This document shows positions 52,104 through 64,000 of a stretch of DNA of 64,000 nt, in pieces; positions within the stretch are counted from its first letter, which is position 1; the number at the start of each line of letters is the position of its first letter. The position numbers and the translations under genes were made by a program. The notes under the pieces are model-generated. The model did not search any database, was not told the origin of the DNA, and was given only the letters and a program-made list of their open reading frames with translations. The DNA comes from Eriocheir sinensis (Eukaryota; Arthropoda; Malacostraca; Decapoda; Varunidae): positions 2,803,509 to 2,867,508 of the forward strand of contig NC_066516.1 of NCBI RefSeq assembly GCF_024679095.1, in the 5' to 3' direction.

Positions 52104-52259
52104 TCAAGCTGCCATAATAAGTAGGAAAACTGAGGGAAAACTTCTGATGGCTCTTAACCATGTGTTGGCCAGCTTTTTTTCCTTTGGAAAGAAGACATGG
52201 ACTTTGGGGCCATTACCATACTTCCCCTTACAAAGGGGAACACAACACTTAAACGGCAT
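52104..52259 (-). pseudogene. THAP zinc-finger N-terminal exon remnant
   Basis: Minus-strand frame of 51 codons from ATG 52,259: MPFKCCVPLCKGKYGNGPKV then HVFFPKEKKLANTWLRAIR. It matches the THAP pattern C-x(2-4)-C, G-x-KV, FPK and W-x-x-A-I. Cys residues of the first zinc-ligand pair are present; the His/Cys second pair would lie past the stop at 52,104. Functionally a sequence-specific DNA-binding module. As it stands it is broken. Confidence 0.7.
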
Positions 52260-52397
52260 TGCAGTTTTTTCACAAAATTCCAAGTTGAAGAGGACAACAC
52301 TTAAACAGCATTGCAGTTTTTTCACAAAATTCCAAGCTGAAGAGAACAACACTTAAACGGCATTGCAGTTTTTTTCACAAAATTCCAAGCTGAAGAT
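52242..52397. repeat. 52-bp tandem triplication over the THAP start
   Basis: Three units start near 52,242, 52,294 and 52,346. Read on the minus strand each unit holds GAATTTTGTGAAAAAACTGC, then ATGCYGTTTAAGTGTTGT: the start codon and the first Cys pair of the THAP frame. Only the innermost ATG (52,259) leads into the full domain. Confidence 0.88.
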
Positions 52398-52420
52398 GGC
52401 AAAGGGTAGGCGTAGGGTAG

Positions 52421-52790
52421 GCGGTGGCCGAACTGGTAGCGTACTGGGCCCACATTCACCGCGTGATGGACGACGCGGGTTCGAATCCCCACGCTACCAC
52501 TCGGATTTTTCAGTCACCGCCGAGTGGCTTAAAACTACCCACATGCTGTCCTGAAGACCATCCATCAACCCGGACTCTAGAGGAAGCCGTCCAAGCGAAT
52601 CAAGAACGAGTTCCGGGGGGCAGCATGAGCCAATGCAAGATGGCGCCACTATAAACACTCGCCTGCGCCAGAACGGGCTGGGCCGACCATCAGGCCCCAC
52701 CGGGAAGAAGCCTTGGGCCGACCATCAGGCCCCACCAGGAAGATGCCTACCGGCGCAACAGGCAACGACGTAGAAAAAGAAAAAAAAAAA
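52421..52790 (+). mobile_element. tRNA-derived SINE with poly(A) tail, full length, copy I
   Basis: The head GCGGTGGCCGAACTGGTAGC (A box) and CGGGTTCGAATCCCCAC near 52,478 (B box) are both near consensus. The body has CAGCATGAGCCAATGCAAGA and CACTCGCCTGCGCC. A GGGCCGACCATCAGGCCCCA segment is duplicated in tandem at 52,679 and 52,713. It ends AGAAAAAGA then A(10). A truncated relative lies at 1,405. It is nested within the THAP element. Confidence 0.9.
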
Positions 52791-53344
52791 GGAGCTGGTG
52801 AATTGCAACGCTACGCTATGGCTATGACGTCATCGTTAATCTGCGACAATTTCAGTCTGACATCTCCAAGCCATATATTATAAACGTAAGCTATTTCATT
52901 GCTATTATACGAGTATATCTTCTTGAAAAATATAACGATAAAATATACCATGTTAATCCTGAAATCCATGTGGCCATTATATGAGTAAATAAATTGTCCC
53001 AGGAACGGAGATGGTAGAAAGAGGATTGTAGCAGCCCCCTCACTCCTCACTCGTAGTTGCCAGGTTGCAGGTGACTGAGTTGCCTAGTATAGGGATGGAG
53101 GATGGGCTTGTTGAATATAGCAATTGTAACGACAGCGTTATGAATGTCAAAAAAGAGATGTTTAGAAACGGTGACAAATCAAAGTAATTGGAGTCAACCC
53201 AGTTACGACTGTCAATGTATTTATATATTTTTTGTGGATATTTCTTCCTCTCCTTATACTATATCTTATTTATATTCCTCTATGTTGTCTTAATTTGATG
53301 ATGTTTATAAGATACTGATGTTGGAAAACCTTTATTTATCACAG

Positions 53345-54238
53345 AAAAAATATATTTTCCACAAAGATATGCATTAAAATACAAAAAATAACATTTTAGC
53401 TGGAGAGCGCGGGACACTCTCGGCCTTACTTGGATGATTCATACTTTGAGCTGTCAGGCCTTCCCTATATCGAGACGGCATTGACTCTGCCAAGTAACTC
53501 AATGCCCTGCATGTAACAGAAGGGTAAAAATGCAAGGAGTATGTTAGGTGAGGTCTCATTATTGAGTGATACTAAAATAACGTTACTCCGGTGTCTGACA
53601 TTCAGTATTTCTCACGGTGATCAAGAAATCAAGAAAAAAAAATGAAAAAGAGTGTTATCTTTTCGGAGTCATATTTACTTTGCTTCGTATGTTTCAGGTC
53701 ACTGTCATTGTGGCCTGAATATCCGATTCCTCATTAGAGTCGGCAGATGCTTCCCACACTTATTGTTTGTGTGCTTACATTTTCAGGACTTCAAGTGCAT
53801 GACTTGAAACGTCAAGGCTGAAAGACATTTGCCACATTCAGATCATTTAATAATCAATCATGCCAAGATACTCTTGGACGACTTCGGAATAGCCCGTGTT
53901 AAAGACCCTTCCCCTTCTTAGGTGTTACCAGCAAACTACGATATATAGGATTTTAGCCTGAGTGGCTTTGTCTCAGTAGCGACGTAGCTTGAAGTACTTC
54001 GTTAGTGACAAAAAGCCACTCTGAAGCTTGTAAATTTGGTAAAAGTCTTTTTTTTTTTTTTTTTTTTGTCCTTTAGGCCAATACCTTATCCACGTAATCA
54101 GATCGCCTCCTAAGTATGCTTACTGATTTTTTTATGATATTCCTGTAATACTTTTTCGAATATTATCTGAAACTCTGTATACATAACTTCGCTTGGGATT
54201 ACTTTCCCAGTTTTCATAAATACCGTGGAAGAAGTCCA
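53345..54238. other. No feature seen
   Basis: AT-rich complex sequence with a poly(T) run at about 54,049-54,067. Confidence 0.4.
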
Positions 54239-54810
54239 ATAAGCTGGTTGTGGAGGAATAAGGAGGAGGAGGAGGAAGAGGGGGAGGAGGAGAGGAAGAG
54301 GAGGAGAGGAGGAGGAGGAGGAGGAGGAGGAGGACGAATGTGAATAACATCATGACAACTGAAAGATTAAAGTGTATAAGAATAAATGGGCAAGTGACTT
54401 ATTAATGCTGCAAAGAAAATTACAACATGTAAAAAATAAAAAATAAAAATAAAAAGAGTAGCCGGCGGCGAAAATGGAAAAAGAGTGCACAGAGAATGTA
54501 GAATTAGAGGCGATTTGGGAAGGAGGGATCAAGGGGAGAACTGCAAAAGGGAAAGAAGAAATATACTAGTGGAGGACGTAGTGGAGGAGGCAGAAGACGA
54601 GAAGGAGGAGGAGGGGAAGGAGGAAGAGAAAGGAATCAAGAGGAGGAGCAGAAGAGCAGGTGGAGGAGGAGGAGGAGGAGGAGGGGCATCAGGCAGAGCG
54701 GCGTGGACTGATGACGCTCTTAATGTGAGGAAGACAGTGCTCCATTAGTTAAGGAGGAGGAGGAGGAGGAAGAAGGGAAGAGGAGGAAGAGGAGGAGGAG
54801 GAGGGATAAT
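54239..54810. repeat. GGA-rich tracts
   Basis: (GGA)n-like runs at about 54,255-54,333, 54,570-54,685 and 54,750-54,805 separated by complex sequence. Poly-Glu/Gly frames are artefacts. Confidence 0.8.
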
Positions 54811-57987
<3,177 letters not shown>

Positions 57988-58234
57988 GCGCTTCCATGGT
58001 GAAGTGGTTAGCATGCCTAGCTACGACTCCGCTGACATGGCTTCCAATCTCCTTTCTTTCGGACTGGTCGATAAATGGGTGCCTGGGGAAACCTGGGGAA
58101 GGTAACTGGTAAACCGGATGTCACACCGGCCCTGTGTCCCGGGTAATGGTTATTTTCCGCCACATTCTGAAGGAAAAATGTGACGGAGTTGAGCGCCGAG
58201 GCGTATGCCCCCAGCTTTACCTTTACCTTTACCT
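57988..58234 (+). mobile_element. tRNA-derived SINE, second family, copy G
   Basis: GCGCTTCCATGGTGAAGTGG then TTAGCATGCCTAG (A box region). TGGCTTCCAATCTCC is a degraded B box, and GTCGATAAATGGGTGCCTGG is shared with the copy at 11,738. The 3' end is three CTTTAC repeats. Confidence 0.8.
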
Positions 58235-58489
58235 ACTTTTGTCGTATCTCTTGTCCCTTTAGAGTTGTTTTCCTTTATCCAATATATCGACTCCTTTCAT
58301 TAACAACTCCATTCTCTTGTAATCATAAGCACTTCTCAATTTCCTTTCACTGCCTTGATCAATTTCTATCACAGGCTTTCTTAGTTTGCATCCCACGTGC
58401 ATAACAATGCTTAACTTCACGGCAGGTCTCACACCTTGCTTTAGCCAATAGAAAAATGTGACTTGATAACAGATCTGTCAGTCATAAAC
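58235..58489. other. No feature seen
   Basis: Complex AT-rich sequence between SINE and minisatellite. Confidence 0.4.
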
Positions 58490-59050
58490 TGTAAATCGCA
58501 CTAACACAGTGTGTGGTCCCTTTCCATCATTGTAAGTCATACTAAGACAGCGTTTTACCCCCTTACATCACGAAGTCACATGAACACAGGTCGTGGCCCC
58601 ATCCATCACTGCAATCCACACTAATGAAGCTTATTGTCCTTTCCATCACTGTGATACACACTAATACGGTTTGCGGCTCCTTTCAGTTACTGTAAGTCGC
58701 CCTAACTCAGGCAATGACCTCGTTCCCATCACTATTAGCAACGCTAGTACATGTTGCATCTCCTTTACATTACTGTAAGTCACAACATAACAGGTTGCAG
58801 ACACCTCACAATAATGTAAGTCACACTAACATAGCTTGCAGCCCCTTCCATAATTCTGGGTTACACTGAACAAAACTTGCAGCACCTCCCATCACTCTGG
58901 GCTACACTGAACAGAATTTGCAGCCCCCTTTCATCACTCTGGGTCAGGTCACACTAAACAGATCCCGTGACCTTGTTCAATCACTGTGCCAAACTAACAC
59001 GGGCTGAGGCTTCTTTCCATCACCGTAAATCACACTAACATTGCAATCCA
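58490..59050. repeat. Minisatellite, ~45-50 bp unit, about twelve units
   Basis: Consensus near GCAGCCCCTTCCATCACTGT then AAGTCACACTAACACAGCTT, with heavy divergence between units. Confidence 0.82.
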
Positions 59051-59401
59051 TTCCATTCCCTTCCCTCCTTCCTTTTCCACCTCTCATCCCGCTCTTTCTT
59101 CCCACGCCTCCTTTCCTTCTTACTCTTCAGTGACTTATTTCCCTTTCAGCACCTGTTATTCTTTTCTTTCATTTTTTGTTGCATCTTATCTGCAGCATTT
59201 ACTTTTCTTTTGCCCTTTATCTTTCTTTCCTTTAATCTTTCGGTTATCATGATGTATTCCTCCTCCCCTTCCTTCTCCTTCGACCCTTCTCCTCATCCTT
59301 CTCCTCGTCCTCCTTCTCGTCCTCCTCCTCCCACTCTTCCTCCATCTTCATCTCTTGTTTTCTCCTTTTAAGCAACTTATTGAACTTCTCCTACGGCATA
59401 T
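59051..59401. other. Pyrimidine-rich stretch
   Basis: CTCCTTCTCCTCGTCC-type sequence; nothing coding. Confidence 0.5.
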
Positions 59402-59629
59402 ATGGAACTTGGGATAACCATCCCAAGCGATGTTATGTATCTAGACTTTGAGAAACTTTCAAAAAGGTATCTCGCTAATACATTTAAAAAAGAAGATTCA
59501 GTCAGCGGACTTACAAGGAGAAAACTATTTACAAGCAACACAGCAGACAGCAACGAAATAAACTTATTGAACAGGCTGGATCCTAAGATGAATGTAAAGA
59601 TTCCTCGGGCAGATCGAGTAAGATATTAA
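59402..59629 (+). pseudogene. Possible LINE RT motif-A scrap
   Basis: A 75-codon frame with SDVMYLDFEKLSKRYLANTF. The YLDFEK string resembles RT motif A (YLDFxKAFD), but the continuation does not fit. Weak. Confidence 0.25.
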
Positions 59630-59722
59630 GAAATGTTGACAAGGGCGGGAACAGAGAGAGGTAACATGGCTGAAAAATTGTCAGCCGTCGGTAGGACTTG
59701 GACCTGAGGTCCCACGTACCCT

Positions 59723-59727
<5 letters not shown>

Positions 59728-59803
<76 letters not shown>
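59728..59803. repeat. (CA)n microsatellite
   Basis: About 38 units. Confidence 0.97.
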
Positions 59804-59806
<3 letters not shown>

Positions 59807-59937
59807 TCCTCTTAATTAATCAACGCACTAATCAAGTCATTTCTGTCGTTTATGTGTTCGGAGAAACGTGAGAGAATTGGTTTAATATTGTTGCCCGAAG
59901 CATAACACGGGACACGAATCCTTCATAATGAGCGACA

Positions 59938-60769
<832 letters not shown>

Positions 60770-61400
60770 GTTTACGCGTCTTATATCTAAAGAGCTTTAC
60801 CGGACGGCGAAATTATGGGTGTTGTGGGGCCAGGCCGCGAGTGGGCACTGCTTTCTCCTTTTATTCTTCCAGTGGTCGGACTGTCTGCCTGTGTCTAGCC
60901 TGCCTGTGCGCCATTTCTTAGCCTGCTATTTACACGCATTAAATATGGGGAGCTGTGAACGGCCTGCGGGTGTTGTTGGGGCAGGGGCGCGAGGACACAG
61001 TTTTATCCTTTCATTTCATTGTGCTTGACTGTCAGCATTCCGCTTGACTGTGCTCCTTTCATTGCCCTGCTTGAAGCGTCTTATATTTAAAGCACGAGAC
61101 TGAGCGACGAACGTGAAGATATTGAGGCCGCAATTGTTAGCAGGCACTGTTTCTTTTTTCCTTTCATTCCTACAAGTGCTGCGCCCGACTGTCTGTGTCT
61201 CTCCCCTGCCTGTGCTTCGTTCCTTACCCCAATATACACTCCTTATACACATTCAGAGTTTTATTGGACGGCAAACTTGTGGGTGTTGGGGCCAGGCCGC
61301 GAGTCAGCGCTGCTTTATTCCTTTATTCCTCCAAGTGTTGTATCTTACTACCTATGCCCCGTCTTTCTGGACTTCCATAATTCCCCGTCCCGCTCACACA
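60770..61400. repeat. Minisatellite, ~145-170 bp unit, four units
   Basis: Units near 60,777, 60,937, 61,080 and 61,247. Shared blocks: TTATRGGTGTTGTGGGGCCA with GGCCGCGAG, CACTGCTTTMTYCTTTTATT and CTTCCA, and GACTGTCTGCCTGTGTCT. Confidence 0.82.
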
Positions 61401-62099
61401 CAACGGTTGTTCGGGCAGCTTCCCTCCACGGCAAAGCTTTCCAAAGTACGGGGTTGCGATAGACTTAGCGTAGCCCCACTTTCACAAATATATTTGACAG
61501 TCAAACACCAAACAGCATGAGCCACGCCTCTGGCAAGAGGTTCACTAAGAGACTGTGAGAGGAATGGTTAAGATTAAACTTGGTCGCAAATAAAGAATAA
61601 CTACAGAAAATTGTTCCCCGGCCAGCCCAGCACCAGCCCGCCGCCAGGAGCTGTCAGGCGGCGGGAGGGAGGGTGGCCGTGGCCGCCGGTGCCTGTTTTT
61701 CTGAGGCTCAGCGTGTTGAGTGATGCGGGGAGCTGAGGGGCCAAAGGGGATTGGAACTTTTATACAATTACTTTTTCTTATTTTTCCATTTACAGCCTTC
61801 CCCCAATACCAAGGGATAAAAAATAAAATATGTATTTATTGTCTGTTATCACTATCGAGTTTGTTTACACAATGACTTAAACTTTTATGTTGGCCAACTT
61901 ATTCCTTTTCAGCATAAATTATTCCCACCCCATTTATTGAACCGTGACGTTAATGGAAGTGCTTTAGGTATGGTAAAAAAAATGACACAGTATCAAGAGG
62001 GTTCAATTAACCGAGAACAAAGGATGTGATAAGACTGTTCATCATCACAAGTAATTGTTTCGTAACAGGGTTTCTATATATGCACTACATTATATTGTC
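61401..62099. other. Complex stretch with a GC-rich hairpin
   Basis: CCCGCCGCC (61,637-61,645) and GGCGGCGGG (61,657-61,665) form a perfect 9-bp stem with an 11-nt loop. No gene or poly(T) tract follows, so no terminator is claimed. Confidence 0.45.
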
Positions 62100-63215
62100 T
62101 AAAACTACTCCACGGATTCTATCCTTCTTTCTGTACCTTTATCTTCAGTTTCTTTCCCGCCGTTCTATCTCTGGTGTGGTAGAAGGTCACTGTTCTTCCC
62201 CTAAACCTATCAACAAGTGTGTCTCGCAGGGCTCTGTCCTATCTCCCACTTTCTGGTATTCATCAATGATCTTTCCACAACAAACTGTCCTATCCACTCA
62301 TACGTTAATGAATCTACTCTGCAATACACAACTTCTTTCAACAGAAGACCCTCTCAACAGGAATTACAGTACTCCAGACTGGAGGCTGTAGAACGCTTAA
62401 CCTCAGACCTTGCTCTCATTTCTGATTGGGGTAGGAGGAACCTGGTGTCCTTCAACACCTCAAAAACTCAATTTCTCCACCTATCAACTCGACGCAATCT
62501 TCAAAACACCTAGCCCCTATTCTTCGATAATACTCATCTGTCATCATCTACATTCAACATCCTCGGTCTATCCTTAAATCAAAATCTTAACTGGAAACTT
62601 CACATCTCCTCTCTCACTAAATCAGCTTCCACAACGTTGGGCGTTCTGTATCATCTCCTCCAGTTCTTTCCCTCGAACAAATGCTGTTTATATATAAGGT
62701 CCTTGTCCGCCCTCGTATGGAGTATGCATCTCATGTGTGGAGGGGCTTCACACACACTGCTCTCTTGAACAGTGAAGTCTAAGGCTATTCGTCTCATCAA
62801 CTCTCCTCCTCGTACTAGCCGTCTCCTACCTTTTGAATTTCGCCGCAGTATTGCATCTCTTTCTATCGTCTACCGATAATTTCATGCTGACTGCTCTTCT
62901 GAACTTGTTAACTGCATGTCTTTCCCCTTCCTGCGGCCCGACTGCACTTGAGTTCCTACTCTTTCTCACCCCTAAACTTTCCAAATCCCTTATGCAAGAG
63001 TTAAACAGCACCGTCATTCTTTTATCTCTTCCGCTGCTAAACTCTAGCTGGAACAGCCTTCCTTTGTCTGTATTTCCTCTTGCATATGACGACCTCTTTC
63101 AAGAGAGGAGTTTCATGACACCTCTTCTCCCGAGATTGACCTCCCTTTTGACCTCTTATTCTGGTTACTGTCATTGGATCAGCGCCCAGCGGGCTTTTCT
63201 GTGTGCCGCCGTATG
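62100..63215 (+). mobile_element. LINE family L, RT-to-end fragment, copy 6
   Basis: Starts within the RT near CGGATTCTATCCTTCTTTCT. It encodes VVEGHCSSPKPIN, QGSVLSPT, then PIHSYVNESTLQYTTSFNRR where the catalytic YADD has become YVNE, QQELQYSRLEAVERLTSDLA and KTQFLHLSTRRNLQNT. It continues through the family C-terminus with many frame breaks to AGCGGGCTTTT near 63,200. The most decayed long copy. Confidence 0.88.
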
Positions 63216-63958
63216 AGGAATTCCTAGGTAATCTCTTCTCATGAGCTCCATCTCTCACATCGAGTATTGGTGAAGTCCAGTGAAGGGAAGCACATGTGTC
63301 AAAAGCAGTCTCGGGACGTCTACTGGCCCACTATTCGGGCAGCTTCGGGCGGCCCCATAGTGGTTTATCCCGGAGTTGGATGAAATGGCACGTTTACCCG
63401 CACGCCTGCTAACCACCAGACAGACATGGCGCGATGGACAAGTGGTGGCGGGAATGTAGCAAATACTCGTCCAGCGTTCGACACCACTGCCACTCTCGTG
63501 ACAGACGCCATAAAGTCTAACCGACCGAATGACTGACTGACTAACCTACTGACTGATGGACTGGTCAATCACAATAATGACACCGTGACTGAATGGCCAA
63601 TCGTCTGTGGCTGCAGGCGTCCTTGTGTAATAGGAGGTGACGGGTGGCGCTTGTCTCGTTTGTAGCAAGTGGAACGTGCAATGAGAGAACTGCGGGACTC
63701 CTACAAGCTGATGCGAATTAAGTTCTGGCCGATCTTTTGTGACTAATGGAAGGGATACCAGGGGAGATTTAAGAGAGAGAGAGAGAGAGAATATTGGGAT
63801 GTAAAACTTTTTGGCTTTTGATAACCGCACTAAACAATGAATCACTTTTATTTCGTTACGTAAGAGAGAGAGAGAGGTGGCAGGAAATTACCACGTTCGA
63901 CACCTCATAACACAAGCCTCGAAAATGATGAACACACGTCGCCTGAAAAATGGAGTTG

Positions 63959-63960
<2 letters not shown>
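63216..63960. other. No feature seen
   Basis: Complex sequence with a short (GA)n at 63,773-63,790. No recognised gene. Confidence 0.4.

Positions 63961-64000
<40 letters not shown>
63961..64000. repeat. (CT)n microsatellite running off the window
   Basis: At least 20 units to the last base. Confidence 0.95.

Larger units (their letters stand above)
51699..53344. mobile_element. DNA transposon with ~290-bp inverted repeats and a THAP exon
   Basis: Arms 51,699-51,988 and 53,050-53,344 are inverted copies sharing CTGTGATAAATAAA.GTTTTCC at the outer end, TTGACAGTCGTAACTGGGT, TTTGATTTGTCACCGTTTCT and GGCAACTACGAGT at the inner end. Between them lie a THAP-type zinc-finger exon (minus strand), a 52-bp tandem triplication and an inserted SINE. 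THAP domains bind DNA in P-element-like transposases, so this is probably a decayed P-like element. No clear target duplication was seen at the arm ends, so the true ends are uncertain. Confidence 0.7.

Overview
This is eukaryotic DNA with no intact host protein-coding gene that I can support. Very dense dinucleotide and trinucleotide microsatellites, many 50-200 bp minisatellites, several tRNA-derived SINE groups and decayed LINEs of at least three families point to a large arthropod genome. The recurrent LINE C-terminal protein (reading like ...RPRMEYASHVWGGSTHTALLDRV...) is one I associate with decapod crustaceans, so a crab or relative is my best guess. That is recall plus inference, not a database result.

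Layout. 0-3.6 kb: four minisatellite arrays and a truncated SINE. 4.3-6.1 kb: an RTE-type LINE tail inside a 280-bp-armed inverted duplication. 6-12 kb: SINEs sitting between (AC)n tracts, plus a textbook acceptor/donor pair at 8,579/8,580 that looks like a recursive-splice site. 13 kb: a PIF/Harbinger scrap fused to a LINE tail. 17-19 kb: a CR1/L2-like LINE whose ORF1 end and ORF2 face each other. 19.6-21 kb: a minisatellite split exactly at TTAA by a piggyBac-type element. 22-28 kb: microsatellites, SINEs and a LINE 3' fragment. 29.4-32.3 kb: a ~160-bp satellite carrying a palindromic MITE and a LINE fragment. 32.3-40.5 kb: a 19/39-bp minisatellite split by a near full-length but broken LINE. 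45.0-47.0 kb: a nest of transposons (hAT-type element with perfect 8-bp target duplication, holding a piggyBac remnant and a TA-flanked MITE) inserted in a coiled-coil ORF. 47.4-49 and 54.8-57 kb: pyrimidine-rich tracts. 50.5 and 62.1 kb: more copies of the main LINE. 51.7-53.3 kb: inverted repeats around a THAP zinc-finger exon, with a SINE nested inside. 58-61.5 kb: a SINE and two minisatellites.

The window behaves as repeat-rich intergenic or intronic DNA. The splice-site pair at 8.58 kb is the main hint that it may lie in a long intron of a plus-strand gene. The most coherent biology is transposon targeting: SINEs in (AC)n with fixed polarity, and several insertions into tandem-repeat units whose empty sites can be read from neighbouring units. 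Long open frames in this window (up to 643 codons) come from stop-free tandem repeats and should not be annotated as genes.
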